From Micromonospora sp. MH99 (GTDB lineage: Bacteria > Actinomycetota > Actinomycetes > Mycobacteriales > Micromonosporaceae), in NCBI RefSeq assembly GCF_021442385.1, contig NZ_MUZA01000021.1, positions 30,024-94,023 of the forward strand: a DNA stretch of 64,000 bases, in the 5' to 3' direction. The translations under genes were made by a program, and so were the position numbers. Below the pieces are notes generated by a model. The model did no database searches, was not told the DNA's origin, and saw only the letters and a program-made list of their open reading frames with translations. Shown in pieces: positions 43,250-52,425 of this stretch (position 1 is its first letter; the number at the start of each line of letters is the position of its first letter).

Positions 43250-44161
43250 TCAGGCCTCCACCAGGTAGGAGAAGACGCTCTCCAGGGACTCGTCGGACGG
43301 CACCAGCTGGCGCACCCGGATGCCTTGCTTGAGCGCGATCCGGGGCAGCGCCCGGGTGAAGGCGCCGTAGTCACCGGCCCGCACGGTCAGGCCGGTGGGG
43401 TCCAACTCGACCCCACTTACCGACGGCTCGGCGATCAGCGCGACGGCCAGCGCCCGGTCGTTGGTCGACCGCACCGCGAAGACATGCGGGCGGTTGGTCA
43501 TCAACCGACGGATGGTCCGGAAGTCGCCGGAGGCCGCCAACCGCCCGGCCACCATCACCTGCACCGTTCCGGAGACCTGCTCGACCTCCTCCAGGATGTG
43601 CGAGCTGAACAGGATCGTCCGGCCGGCGTCACCCAGGGTGTGCAGCAGCTGCATCATGTGCAGCCGCTGGCGCGGGTCCATGCCGTTGAACGGCTCGTCG
43701 AGCAGCAGCACCTGCGGGTCGTGCACCAGCGCCGCGGCCACCCGGGCCCGCTGGCGCATGCCCTTGGAGTACGTGCCGATCCGGCGGTCCTGCGCGGACT
43801 CCAGCTCCACCAGGTCGATGGCCCGTCGTGCCGCCGCCGCCGGATCGGGCAGCCGGTGCAGCTTCGCGCTGGCGAGCACGAACTCGTACGCGGTGAGGAA
43901 GCCCTGCACCGCCTCCCGCTCGCTGACCAGCCCCAGCCGCCGGTAGACGTCGGGGTTGCGCCAGGTCGGCTCGTCGTCGAGGGTCACCGTGCCGCGCGAC
44001 GGGGCGAGGAACCCGGCCATCATGTGCAGCAGCGTGGTCTTGCCGGCGCCGTTCGGACCGAGCAGGCCGGTCACGCCCGGCCCCAGGGCCATGCTGATGT
44101 CGTTGACGGCCACCACGTTGCCGTACCACCGGGACACCCCGGTCAGGCTCAGCGTGCTCAT
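43250..44161 (-). CDS. ABC transporter ATP-binding protein, second module
   Basis: A 303-residue ATPase. Walker A is GPNGAGKTTLLHMM, the signature YSKGMRQRARVAAALV and Walker B VLLLDEPFNGMD. The C-terminal 80 residues are a regulatory extension seen in DrrA/NatA-type exporters. It overlaps the upstream permease by one base. It powers export by the ABC-2 permease downstream. Confidence 0.9.
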   Translation of the reverse strand: MSTLSLTGVSRWYGNVVAVNDISMALGPGVTGLLGPNGAGKTTLLHMMAGFLAPSRGTVTLDDEPTWRNPDVYRRLGLVSEREAVQGFLTAYEFVLASAKLHRLPDPAAAARRAIDLVELESAQDRRIGTYSKGMRQRARVAAALVHDPQVLLLDEPFNGMDPRQRLHMMQLLHTLGDAGRTILFSSHILEEVEQVSGTVQVMVAGRLAASGDFRTIRRLMTNRPHVFAVRSTNDRALAVALIAEPSVSGVELDPTGLTVRAGDYGAFTRALPRIALKQGIRVRQLVPSDESLESVFSYLVEA

Positions 44162-45066
44162 CAGGAGGCGACCTTCCGGTAGCGGGCGAGCAGGAGGGCC
44201 GTCGCGCCGGCGACCAACAGCACCGCGGCCAGCGCGTAGACCGGGCCGAACCCGCCGATCATCATCTCGCCCGGATCGCCCTCGACCAGCAGGTCACCCA
44301 GCGACCAGATGCCCACCCCCTGCACCAGCGTGGAGGGCGAGGCGAGCCCGGCCAGCTCGTTGGCGGCGCGCGACGGCAGGATGCTCAGCACCCCGACGAT
44401 CGGGGTGGTCATCAGGAAGACCGCCACCACCCCACCGGCGGCGAAGGCGCGCTTGCCGGTCAGCGAGGCGACCAGCAGACCGACCGAGGCGAAGACCAGC
44501 GCCCACAGCCCGGCGTAGAGCAGCCCGGGCAGCAGGTCGAGCAGCTCGTTCCACACCCCGCGCATGCCCTGCTTGGTGGTGAACGCGGCACCCAGGAACA
44601 TCAGCAGCTGCGGCCCGCCGAGCAGCAGCCAGAGGGCGGTGACCAGCGCCAGCAGCTTGGCCAGCGCGTAGTCGGAGCGCGGCAGCGGCCGGGAGAAGTA
44701 CAGCGGCAGCACACCGCTGCGCAGGTCCCGGGAGACAAGCTCCGGAGCGACCACCGCGACGAAGAAGATGACAAGCCAGCTCATCGCGTCGGCGAACTGG
44801 GCGTACGTGGCGACCGGCTCGCCGATCTGGCTGCGTACCGCGGCCAGGGCCACCGCGACCAGGGAGACGATGCCGACCACCAGCCACGGGAAGATCTTGG
44901 CCTTGGCGCTGCGCCCGAACCCGAACGCGGTGCGCAGCCCGTGCAGGTAGAGGGCGCCGAAGACCTGGCGGCGGCCCAGCCTCGGGCCCTGGTAGCGCTG
45001 GTAGCCGATGTCGTGGATGACGCCTGTCGGCGCTTGGCGCACGGCGGCTGCGGTCGGCTCAGGCAT
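44161..45066 (-). CDS. ABC-2 type permease, first module
   Basis: A 301-residue membrane protein. The N-terminal DIGYQRYQGPRLGRR is a motif I associate with an actinobacterial ABC-2 permease group, followed by six helices including PWLVVGIVSLVAVALAAV and AGLWALVFASVGLLVASLTG. The SRDLRSGVLPLYFSRPLPR segment is the usual cytoplasmic loop. It overlaps the ATPase upstream by eight bases and the one downstream by one, so all four genes form one operon. Confidence 0.85.
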   Translation of the reverse strand: MPEPTAAAVRQAPTGVIHDIGYQRYQGPRLGRRQVFGALYLHGLRTAFGFGRSAKAKIFPWLVVGIVSLVAVALAAVRSQIGEPVATYAQFADAMSWLVIFFVAVVAPELVSRDLRSGVLPLYFSRPLPRSDYALAKLLALVTALWLLLGGPQLLMFLGAAFTTKQGMRGVWNELLDLLPGLLYAGLWALVFASVGLLVASLTGKRAFAAGGVVAVFLMTTPIVGVLSILPSRAANELAGLASPSTLVQGVGIWSLGDLLVEGDPGEMMIGGFGPVYALAAVLLVAGATALLLARYRKVAS

Positions 45067-45973
45067 GGGAGAGCTCCCTCGTCGCGAAGAGTTCGGCCAC
45101 CCGGTGCCGGCGCTGGTCCAGTCGGTGCAGTGGCAGGTCCAGTTCGGCGACCGCGCCGAGGATCAGGTCGTAGGTGCCGTCGTCGGCGAGCGGCACGAGG
45201 AGCAGTCGCCCGTCCCGCGCGACAGGCAGTTTCAGCTCGGCGAGTCGGGCGGCGAGCTCCTCGGTGCCCTCGCTGACCTCGACGGCGAGCACGTCGGTGG
45301 CGGAGGTCATCGCGGAGATGTTGTCGGCGCGCAGCAGCCGGCCGCCGTCGATGGCGATCAGCGTGTCGCAGATCCGCTCCACCTCGCCGAGCAGGTGCGA
45401 ACAGACCAGCACGGAGATGCCGAACTCGGTGCCGATCCGGTGCACCAGGGCCAGCATGGCGTCGCGGCCGGCCGGGTCCAGCCCGTTGGTCGGCTCGTCG
45501 AGCAGCAGCAGGTCCGGGTCGTGCACCAGCGCCTGGGCCAGCTTGACCCGCTGCTTCATCCCGGTGGAGTAGCCGCCGACCGGGCGGTAGCGCTCCTCGT
45601 AGAGCCCGACGTGGCGCAGCGCCTCCGAGGCGCGCTCGCGGGCCGCGGTACGCGGCAGGCCACTCATCCGGCCGAGGTGGGTCACCAGCTCGGCGGCGGA
45701 CAGGTCCGGTGGGAGGCAGTCGTGCTCGGGCATGTAGCCGACGCGGGCACGGACCGCCGCCGGTTCGGTGGTCGGGTCGATGTCGAGCACCGAGACCTGA
45801 CCGCTGGTCGGGGCGATCAGGCCGAGCAGAATCTTGATCAAGGTGGATTTGCCGGCGCCGTTCGCGCCCACCAGGCCGATGATCCCGGGCTCGACGGCGA
45901 CGGTGAGGTCGGTGAGCGCGGTGACCCGACCTCCGTACGTCTTGGTGAGCGACTGGGTCGCGATCAGTGTCAC
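45059..45973 (-). CDS. ABC transporter ATP-binding protein, first module
   Basis: A 304-residue ATPase that heads the four-gene operon. Walker A is GANGAGKSTLIKIL, the signature YSTGMKQRVKLAQALV and Walker B LLLLDEPTNGLD. It starts at GTG 45973. The operon has the order ATPase-permease-ATPase-permease, meaning two exporters or one double complex. No peptide precursor, sensor kinase or biosynthesis gene accompanies it, so the substrate is unknown. Confidence 0.9.
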   Translation of the reverse strand: MTLIATQSLTKTYGGRVTALTDLTVAVEPGIIGLVGANGAGKSTLIKILLGLIAPTSGQVSVLDIDPTTEPAAVRARVGYMPEHDCLPPDLSAAELVTHLGRMSGLPRTAARERASEALRHVGLYEERYRPVGGYSTGMKQRVKLAQALVHDPDLLLLDEPTNGLDPAGRDAMLALVHRIGTEFGISVLVCSHLLGEVERICDTLIAIDGGRLLRADNISAMTSATDVLAVEVSEGTEELAARLAELKLPVARDGRLLLVPLADDGTYDLILGAVAELDLPLHRLDQRRHRVAELFATRELSHA

Positions 45974-46245
45974 GACGCCAGCGTAGGGAGTCGATGCCCC
46001 CCAACGACACCGGCACGCCCCCGGCCCTCCCCTGATCCTCGCGGCGGCCCACCCCTAAGGTCCGCCGACGGCAACGACGAACCTCCGCGGATCCGCGACG
46101 AGCGCAAACTCCGGAACTGGCTGCGGTCGGCGGTGGGTCGCCGAGGTCCGTCGCTGACCCGACCGTCCGGATCGTGGAGTGGCGGCCTCGACCGATCGCC
46201 GGTCGGCTGCGAAACTGTGTGCCGGTCAGCGAGTGGGGGGTGTGG

Positions 46246-47775
46246 ATGAGCAACGGCTGGGTGCTGCCCGACGAGGTGCTCCGGGACGCGCCGGCGTACA
46301 CGCCGCGTCCCGGTGAGCTCGCGGATCTGGAGCTGCTGCTGACCGGCGCGTACGCCCCCCTGACCGGCTTCATGACCCGTGCCGACCTGGTGTCGGTGAG
46401 CCGACGCGGCCGGCTGGCCGACGGCACGCCGTGGCAGGTTCCGGTGACCCTGCAGGTGCCGGCCGCGCTGGCGCAGGGCTTCGACCCGCGCGATCCGGCC
46501 CGCCGGGCCCTGGTCCTGACCGACGGCGAGGGGGCCCCGGTCGCCGCTCTAAACGTCGCGGACGTCTGGCCGGTACGCGAGGGCGTGGCGGGACTGGGTG
46601 GCCAGCTCCGCCGGCTCGGCGAGGCCGGTCACGGCCCGTTCCAGCGGTTGCGGCGCAGCCCCGAGGAGGTCCGCGCGCTGCTGCCCCCGGGCCGGGTGCT
46701 CGGGGTCATCGCCGACCGTCCGCTGCACCGACCGCAGCTCGCCCAGATCGCGCACGCCGCCCGCACCCTGGCCGCGCACCTGCTGGTGATGATCCCGGTC
46801 GGTGAGGGTGGTGTCGGCGGGCTCGCGCCGGAGGCGCTGGTGCGTACGATCTTCGCCGCCCGGGACCGGATGCCCCCGGCCACCCTGGTGGCCGTGCCGC
46901 TGTCGCACCGCCGGGAGGAGATCAGCGACGCTCTGCTGCGTGCGCGCGTCTCCGCCGCCTACGGGGTCACCCACCTGCTCTCGACGGGGGACATGCTCTC
47001 CGGCTCGGGGCTGCGGGTGCTGGTGCCGCGCGAGCTGGCGTACGACAACCGGGACGGGCAGTGGCGCTGGCGGGAGGACATCCCGCCGCGTAACCGGCGC
47101 CTCGCGCTCACCCAGGACGAGATCGACGACCTGCTCGACCGGGGTTTCCCGCTGCCCGAGTGGCACACGCCTCCGGCGGTGGCGAAGGAGTTGGCCCGCT
47201 CCCGGCCGCCGCGCCGGCACCGAGGGCTGGTGGTCTTCCTGACCGGTCTCTCCGGCTCCGGCAAGTCCACAATCGCCCGAGGGCTGGCCGACGCGCTGCG
47301 CGAGAGCGGTGACCGGACGGTGACCCTGCTCGACGGTGACGTGGTACGCCGGGAGCTCTCCGCCGGGCTGGGCTTCAGCAAGGCGGACCGGGATCTCAAC
47401 GTCCGCCGCATCGGCTGGGTGGCGGCCGAGATAGCCCGGCACCACGGTGTGGGCATCTGTTGCCCGATCGCCCCGTACGCGGCGGCCCGGGCGACGGCAC
47501 GGGAGATGGCCCTGTCCGCCGGGGCGGGCTTCGTGCTGGTGCACGTGGCGACGCCGCTGGAGGTGTGCGAGCAGCGGGACCGCAAGGGCCTGTACGCCCG
47601 TGCCCGCGCCGGTCTGCTCACCGGCATGACAGGCATCGACGACCCGTACGAGGAGCCGACGGACGCGGACCTGGTGCTCGACACCACCCACCTGAGCGTC
47701 GCGGACGCGGTGCAGGCCGTGCTGCACCACCTGACCGAGAGCGGCTGGGTGGAGTTGAAGATCCAGTCGGCCTGA
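46246..47775 (+). CDS. Adenylylsulfate kinase fused to a degraded ATP-sulfurylase domain
   Basis: A 509-residue fusion. The C-terminal domain (about 325-509) is an APS kinase: Walker A FLTGLSGSGKST, LDGDVVR, GFSKADRDLNVRRIGW and KGLYARARAG. The N-terminal 320 residues follow a PUA plus ATP-sulfurylase layout (LLTGAYAPLTGFMTRADL, VLGVIADRPLHRPQL at about 151-165, and PEWHTPPAVAKEL at the end). The sulfurylase active-site motifs QxRNPxHxAH and GRDHAG are not conserved (DRPLHRPQ; GVTHLLSTGD), so the domain is probably inactive or has another role. GGGGGG precedes the ATG. The product, PAPS, would feed sulfation or sulfate assimilation. Confidence 0.85.
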   Translation: MSNGWVLPDEVLRDAPAYTPRPGELADLELLLTGAYAPLTGFMTRADLVSVSRRGRLADGTPWQVPVTLQVPAALAQGFDPRDPARRALVLTDGEGAPVAALNVADVWPVREGVAGLGGQLRRLGEAGHGPFQRLRRSPEEVRALLPPGRVLGVIADRPLHRPQLAQIAHAARTLAAHLLVMIPVGEGGVGGLAPEALVRTIFAARDRMPPATLVAVPLSHRREEISDALLRARVSAAYGVTHLLSTGDMLSGSGLRVLVPRELAYDNRDGQWRWREDIPPRNRRLALTQDEIDDLLDRGFPLPEWHTPPAVAKELARSRPPRRHRGLVVFLTGLSGSGKSTIARGLADALRESGDRTVTLLDGDVVRRELSAGLGFSKADRDLNVRRIGWVAAEIARHHGVGICCPIAPYAAARATAREMALSAGAGFVLVHVATPLEVCEQRDRKGLYARARAGLLTGMTGIDDPYEEPTDADLVLDTTHLSVADAVQAVLHHLTESGWVELKIQSA

Positions 47776-47821
47776 CGCGTCGGTCCACCCCTTTCCTTCC
47801 GCCGGTTCCAGGCACGCGCTA

Positions 47822-47843
47822 GTGTTCATCTTTGTTGGAACAC
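47822..47843. promoter_or_regulatory. Inverted repeat, likely DeoR-regulator operator
   Basis: GTGTTC-N10-GAACAC is a perfect palindrome in the promoter region of the DeoR gene, 45 bases before its ATG. Autoregulation is the usual arrangement for this family. Confidence 0.55.
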
Positions 47844-47887
47844 GTTCGACCGCGTGAGAGTACGTGGACCCCTGGGAGGCACGGCGG

Positions 47888-48712
47888 ATGCTCGCTCAGC
47901 AGCGGCAGTCGGCGATCCTGGATCGGGTCCGGTCCTCCGGTGGCGTCCGGGTGACCGACCTGGCTACCGAGTTCGGCGTCTCCGACATGACCATCCGCCG
48001 CGACCTGGAGGCCCTGCACGAGCGCGGCCTGCTGGCCAAGGTGCACGGCGGCGCCACCGCGGCCGGCCCCAGCTCGACCGACGAGCCGGGCTTCCACGCC
48101 AAGTCGGTTCGTCAACTGCCGGAGAAGGCCGCGATCGCGGACCGGGCGGCGCAACTCGTCCGACCCGGCGCCGCGGTCGCCCTCTCCGCCGGCACCACCA
48201 CCGCCGAACTGGCCCGCCGCCTGGTGGACGTTCCCGGCCTGACCGTGGTGACCAACTCGCTGCCGGTGGCCGAGATCCTGCACGGCGGAGGCCGGCCCGA
48301 CCAGACGGTGGTGCTCACCGGCGGCGTACGGACACCGTCGGACGCGCTGGTCGGCCCGCTCGCGGTCGGCGCCGTCCGGCGGCTGCACCTGGACCTGCTC
48401 TTCCTCGGCGTCCACGGGATCACCGAGCGGGCCGGCTTCACCACCCCGAACCTCATGGAGGCGGAGATCGACCGGGCGCTGGTGGCCGCGGCGGACCGGC
48501 TGGTGGTGCTCGCCGACCACACGAAGTGGGGCACCGTGGGCATCTCCTCGATCGTCGAGCTGGCAGCAGCCCACGTGCTGGTCAGCGACGAGGCGTTGCC
48601 TCCGCCCGCACGACGGGTACTCGGCGAACAGGTGGGCGAACTGATCATGGTGAAGGCAACAAGGGCGGGCCGCGCGACGCGCACGCCGACGAGTGAGGAG
48701 ACGGCGACGTGA
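47888..48712 (+). CDS. DeoR/GlpR-family transcriptional regulator of galactose metabolism
   Basis: A 274-residue repressor. The N-terminal helix-turn-helix is the DeoR type (MLAQQRQSAILDRV, then VRVTDLATEFGVSDMTIRRD and a wing HGGATAA). The C-terminal sugar-phosphate-binding domain has ALSAGTTTAELARRL and LFLGVHGITERAGFTTPN, with the family's G-G-x-H and Cys/Thr pocket positions. ATG 47888 is chosen because GGGAGG lies eight bases before it; GTG 47864 in frame is possible. Its stop overlaps galT (GTGA), so galactose or its phosphates are the likely signal. Confidence 0.9.
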   Translation: MLAQQRQSAILDRVRSSGGVRVTDLATEFGVSDMTIRRDLEALHERGLLAKVHGGATAAGPSSTDEPGFHAKSVRQLPEKAAIADRAAQLVRPGAAVALSAGTTTAELARRLVDVPGLTVVTNSLPVAEILHGGGRPDQTVVLTGGVRTPSDALVGPLAVGAVRRLHLDLLFLGVHGITERAGFTTPNLMEAEIDRALVAAADRLVVLADHTKWGTVGISSIVELAAAHVLVSDEALPPPARRVLGEQVGELIMVKATRAGRATRTPTSEETAT

Positions 48713-49785
48713 AGCGCACCGCGATCGACCTGGCCGACGGCCGGGAGCTGATCTACTTCGACGAGAACGACGACGCCGTCCGCGACCAGCCGGACCGCCG
48801 GGACCTGCCGCCACCGCCACCCGCGTCGCAACTGCGCTACGACCCGCTGACCGACGAGTGGGTGGCCGTGGCCGTGCACCGGCAGACCCGCATCTTCCTG
48901 CCGCCGGCGAACGAGTGCCCCCTCGACCCGTCGGTGGGCGACCGGCTGACCGAGATCCCCGCGCCGGACTACGACGTGGTGGTCTTCGAGAACCGGTTCC
49001 CCTCGCTGAGCGGCCGGGTCACCGACGAGCCCGGGGAGATCACCCCCTTCACGCCGGTCCGGCCGGGCGTGGGCCGGTGCGAGGTGGTCTGCTTCACCTC
49101 CGACCACAACGCTTCCTTCGCCAGCCTCCCGCCGCGTCGCGTCCGCACCGTTCTGGACGCGCTCGCCGACCGGACCGCGGTGCTCGGCGAGCTGCCCGGG
49201 GTGGAGCAGGTGTTCTGCTTCGAGAACCGGGGCGTCGAGATCGGCGTCACCCTGCACCACCCGCACGGGCAGATCTACGCGTACCCCTTCGTGACGCCGC
49301 GCACCCGGGCGCTGCTGGCCGCGGCCCGCCGGCACGCCGAGCGGACCGGCGGAGGCAACCTGTACGCGGACGTGCTGGCCGCCGAACGCAAGACCGGTGA
49401 GCGGGTGGTCACCGAGAACGACCACTGGACGGCGTTCGTCCCGGCGGCGGCCCGCTGGCCGTTCGAGGTGCATGTCGCGCCGCGGCGCGTGGTGCCGGAC
49501 ATCCCGGCGCTCGACGACAGCGAGCGGGACGCCTTCGGGCCGCTCTACCTGGATCTGCTGCGCCGCTTCGACGGCCTGTTCGACATGCCGATGCCCTACA
49601 TCGCGGCGTGGCACCAGGCGCCGGTACGGATCGACCGCGAGCTGGGCCACCTGCACCTTCAGCTCTTCAGCATCCGGCGGGCGAAGGACAAGTTGAAGTA
49701 CCTGGCCGGTTCCGAGTCGGGGATGGGCGTCTTCATCAACGACATCTCGCCCGAGCGCGCCGCCGAGCTGCTCCGCGCCGCCTGA
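48709..49785 (+). CDS. galT: Galactose-1-phosphate uridylyltransferase
   Basis: A 358-residue Leloir-pathway enzyme that swaps UMP between UDP-glucose and galactose-1-phosphate. The catalytic motif is HHPHGQIYAY (about residues 183-192), with the nucleophile His before GQ. Zinc-binding and substrate residues include CPLDP near residue 65, and the C-terminal AWHQAP and HLHLQLFSI. It is translationally coupled to the DeoR regulator. The kinase galK and epimerase galE do not follow. Confidence 0.95.
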   Translation: MKRTAIDLADGRELIYFDENDDAVRDQPDRRDLPPPPPASQLRYDPLTDEWVAVAVHRQTRIFLPPANECPLDPSVGDRLTEIPAPDYDVVVFENRFPSLSGRVTDEPGEITPFTPVRPGVGRCEVVCFTSDHNASFASLPPRRVRTVLDALADRTAVLGELPGVEQVFCFENRGVEIGVTLHHPHGQIYAYPFVTPRTRALLAAARRHAERTGGGNLYADVLAAERKTGERVVTENDHWTAFVPAAARWPFEVHVAPRRVVPDIPALDDSERDAFGPLYLDLLRRFDGLFDMPMPYIAAWHQAPVRIDRELGHLHLQLFSIRRAKDKLKYLAGSESGMGVFINDISPERAAELLRAA

Positions 49786-49834
49786 GCCCGGCGGACGGGC
49801 AGGACCAGCGACGGGGCTTGACGGGGAACAGGGC

Positions 49835-49862
49835 GCGGGGGGCCCGGGACAGGGCCCCCCGC
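49835..49862 (+). terminator. Terminator after galT
   Basis: An 11-bp perfect stem (GCGGGGGGCCC and its complement) closes a six-base loop, 50 bases after the galT stop. Confidence 0.75.
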
Positions 49863-50035
49863 AGGGAAGGGACGGCTGGCTGTGCACGTCACAGCCGGGA
49901 AGGCTGGCTGATCGGCACGCATCCGCGGTCGACCGCGGTCAACCTTCCTTGGACGCGACTGGCATCTCGTCCACCCTGGTCAACGAGGCGTGCCAGGCCG
50001 GGGTGACGCCGCGGGTGTGTCAGCCGGCAGACACG

Positions 50036-50069
50036 CCGGAGCCCGCCGGCGGGTGCCGACGGGCTCCGG
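50036..50069 (-). terminator. Terminator of icd
   Basis: CCGGAGCCCG (50036-50045) pairs with CGGGCTCCGG (50060-50069) around a 14-base loop, 16 bases past the icd stop on the minus strand. The rest of the gap 49786-50084 holds nothing else I can name. Confidence 0.65.
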
Positions 50070-50084
50070 TGCGGTGCGGTCGAA

Positions 50085-51302
50085 TCAGGCGGCGAGCCTG
50101 CGGGCCAGGTTCTCGTCGAGCGCGTTCATGAACTCGTCGGTGGTCAGCCACGGGGCGTCGCGCGAGATGAGCAGCGCGAGGTCCTTGGTCATCTGGCCAC
50201 CCTCGACGGTGTCGATGATGACCTGCTCCAGGGTGTTGGCGAACTCGGTCACCGCCGGCGTGCCGTCCAGCTTGCCCCGGTGGGCCAGGCCCCGGGTCCA
50301 GGCGTAGATCGACGCGATCGGGTTGGTCGAGGTCTTCTCGCCCTTCTGGTACTGCCGGTAGTGCCGGGTGACAGTGCCGTGCGCGGCCTCGGCCTCGACG
50401 GTACGGCCGTCCGGGGAGAGCAGGACCGAGGTCATCAGACCCAGCGAGCCGAAGCCCTGCGCCACGGTGTCGGACTGCACGTCACCGTCGTAGTTCTTGC
50501 AGGCCCAGACGTACCCGCCCTCCCACTTGAGCGCGGCGGCGACCATGTCGTCGATGAGCCGGTGCTCGTAGGTGAGGCCGGCGGCGTCGAACTCCGCCTT
50601 GAACTCGGTCTCGAACACCTCGGCGAAGATGTCCTTGAACCGGCCGTCGTACGCCTTGAGGATGGTGTTCTTGGTCGACATGTAGACCGGGTAGTTGCGG
50701 TCCAGGCCGTACCGGAACGAGGCCCGGGCGAAGTCCCGGATCGACTCGTCGTAGTTGTACATGCCCATGGCGATGCCGCCGCCGGTGAAGTTGGCGACCT
50801 CCATCTCCATCGGCGTGCCGCCGTCGGCCGGGGTGTAGGTGATGGTCACCGTGCCCGGGCCGGGGACGACGAAGTCGGTGGCCTTGTACTGGTCACCGTG
50901 GGCGTGCCGGCCGATGATGATCGGCTTGGTCCAGCCGGGGACCAGCCGCGGCACGTTGGACATGATGATCGGCTCGCGGAAGACGACGCCGCCGAGGATG
51001 TTGCGGATGGTGCCGTTGGGCGACCGCCACATCTTCTTCAGGCCGAACTCCTCGACCCGGGCCTCGTCCGGGGTGATGGTCGCGCACTTGACGCCGACGC
51101 CGTGCTCCTTGATGGCGTTGGCGGCGTCAATGGTGACCTGGTCGTCGGTCTCGTCGCGGTACTGGATCGACAGGTCGTAGTAGTGCAGGTCGACGTCGAG
51201 GTAGGGCAGGATCAGCTGCTCCCGGATCTGCTTCCAGATGATCCGGGTCATCTCGTCGCCGTCGAGCTCCACGACCGGGTTGTTTACCTTGATCTTCGCC
51301 AT
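50085..51302 (-). CDS. icd: NADP-dependent isocitrate dehydrogenase
   Basis: A 405-residue homodimeric, eukaryote-like enzyme (the mycobacterial Icd1 type). [20 protein letters not shown] and [20 protein letters not shown] are diagnostic. The substrate Ser/Arg segment is [14 protein letters not shown], and the NADP-binding C-terminal part shows [15 protein letters not shown]. It converts isocitrate to 2-oxoglutarate in the TCA cycle, giving NADPH. The gene stands alone. No SD-like sequence is strong before the ATG at 51302. Confidence 0.97.
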   Translation of the reverse strand: MAKIKVNNPVVELDGDEMTRIIWKQIREQLILPYLDVDLHYYDLSIQYRDETDDQVTIDAANAIKEHGVGVKCATITPDEARVEEFGLKKMWRSPNGTIRNILGGVVFREPIIMSNVPRLVPGWTKPIIIGRHAHGDQYKATDFVVPGPGTVTITYTPADGGTPMEMEVANFTGGGIAMGMYNYDESIRDFARASFRYGLDRNYPVYMSTKNTILKAYDGRFKDIFAEVFETEFKAEFDAAGLTYEHRLIDDMVAAALKWEGGYVWACKNYDGDVQSDTVAQGFGSLGLMTSVLLSPDGRTVEAEAAHGTVTRHYRQYQKGEKTSTNPIASIYAWTRGLAHRGKLDGTPAVTEFANTLEQVIIDTVEGGQMTKDLALLISRDAPWLTTDEFMNALDENLARRLAA

Positions 51303-51439
51303 CGGCCGGCGCTCCTCTCGGGGGACACGTGCTCAAGCAGTACGAGCGTACTGCAATTGGGCCGGCAGCCCTCAGCCGGCCTCGCCGGCAGGTGAAAACC
51401 GGGCTGCATGGCACAGCAGTTCCCTGACACCATCGCTCG

Positions 51440-52288
51440 ATGCCACTGAGCCGCACCCTCGGGTCTATCACGGTTACCGCGATCACCGACGGCGAGGGCG
51501 CCTTCTTCCAGCCCCGCGAAGAGGCGTTTCCGCACGCCACGGCGGCCCAGTGGGAGGAGGCCGACCGCCGCGACCCCGCCTCGGTCACCGCCGACGGGCG
51601 GTGGTGGCTACCGTTTCGCAGCTTCGCGATCCGCTCCGGCGACGGCCCGGTCACCCTCGTCGACGCCGGGATCGGCCCGACCGACGCACCCGCCGCGAGC
51701 TGGGCGCCGGTGCCCGGCCGGCTGCCCGCCGAACTGGCCGCCGCCGGCATCGACCCGGCCGACGTCGACACGGTCGTCCTGACCCACCTGCACAGCGACC
51801 ACATCGGCTGGGCGGTCACCGGCACACCAGGCCGCCCGTACTTCCCGAACGCCAACTACCTGCTCCAGCGCACCGAACTGGAGGCGGCGGAGACGATCAA
51901 CCCGGGGCTGCCGGCCGGGCTGCTCGCGCCGTTGCGCGCCGCCGGCCAGCTCCGGGTGGTCGACGGCGAGACAACCCTGACCCCTGCGGTACGACTGCTG
52001 CCCACTCCCGGGCACACCCCCGGCCACCAGTCGGTGCTCCTGACGGCCGCCGACGAACGGATGCTGCTCACCGGCGACCTCCTGGTGCACCTGGTGCAGC
52101 TGATCGACCCCACCCTGGCGTACGCCCACGAGGTGGACCCCGACCAGGCGCGCACCTCCCGCCTGGCGGTCCTGCACACCCACTCCCCCACCGTCCTGGC
52201 CACCCCCCACCTCTCCACCCCGTTCACCCCCACCCCCACCCCCACCCCCGCCCCGCCCCCGCCCCGCCGGGCCGGTGAGCCGTGTTGA
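51440..52288 (+). CDS. MBL-fold metallohydrolase with repeat-derived tail
   Basis: A 282-residue zinc hydrolase of the metallo-beta-lactamase fold. The zinc motif is THLHSDHIGW (HxHxDH, about residues 113-122), with later ligands in LPTPGHTPGHQ and LLTGDLLVH. The N-terminal TVTAITDGEGAFFQPREEAF resembles actinobacterial N-acyl-homoserine-lactonase-like proteins. The conserved part ends near residue 258. The final 24 codons are a CCCCCA-type simple repeat giving TPTPTPTPAPPPP, and the stop TGA lies in the palindromic repeat at 52284. Confidence 0.85.
   Translation: MPLSRTLGSITVTAITDGEGAFFQPREEAFPHATAAQWEEADRRDPASVTADGRWWLPFRSFAIRSGDGPVTLVDAGIGPTDAPAASWAPVPGRLPAELAAAGIDPADVDTVVLTHLHSDHIGWAVTGTPGRPYFPNANYLLQRTELEAAETINPGLPAGLLAPLRAAGQLRVVDGETTLTPAVRLLPTPGHTPGHQSVLLTAADERMLLTGDLLVHLVQLIDPTLAYAHEVDPDQARTSRLAVLHTHSPTVLATPHLSTPFTPTPTPTPAPPPPRRAGEPC
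52225..52269. repeat. C-rich simple repeat (CCCCCA/CCCCCG units)
   Basis: A run of ACCCCC units followed by GCCCC units lies at the 3' end of the hydrolase gene, just before the palindromic repeat. Units are six and five bases. Confidence 0.85.
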
Positions 52289-52344
52289 TCAAGAGGTTTG
52301 GGTCAGGGATCGCGGTCGTGGTGACGCAAAGCTCTTGATCACCG
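52284..52344. repeat. Palindromic repeat, copy 4 (GTTGATCAAGAG variant)
   Basis: The left arm, GTTGATCAAGAGGTTTGGGTC, starts at 52284. It pairs imperfectly (17 of 21) with a right arm ending TCTTGATCACC near 52343. It shares the GTTGATCA-GA-GTT frame with the other copies but has a different inner sequence. It ends the hydrolase reading frame and lies before the mdh terminator. Confidence 0.7.
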
Positions 52345-52373
52345 GGGGCGGGTGTGGGTGGGGTGGGGATAGG

Positions 52374-52410
52374 CGAGGGGGCGCGTCGGCGAAGCCGACG
52401 CGCCCCCTCG
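52374..52410 (-). terminator. Terminator of mdh
   Basis: A perfect 17-bp stem (52374-52390 with 52394-52410) closes on a GAA triloop, 16 bases past the mdh stop on the minus strand. It probably also ends transcripts from the convergent hydrolase gene. Confidence 0.85.
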
Positions 52411-52425
52411 GAGTGCTCTGGTGTT

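Noticed and set aside
42538..45973. Lantibiotic or other peptide biosynthesis cluster around the double ABC-2 operon
   Set aside because: No precursor peptide, modification enzyme or two-component system is adjacent.
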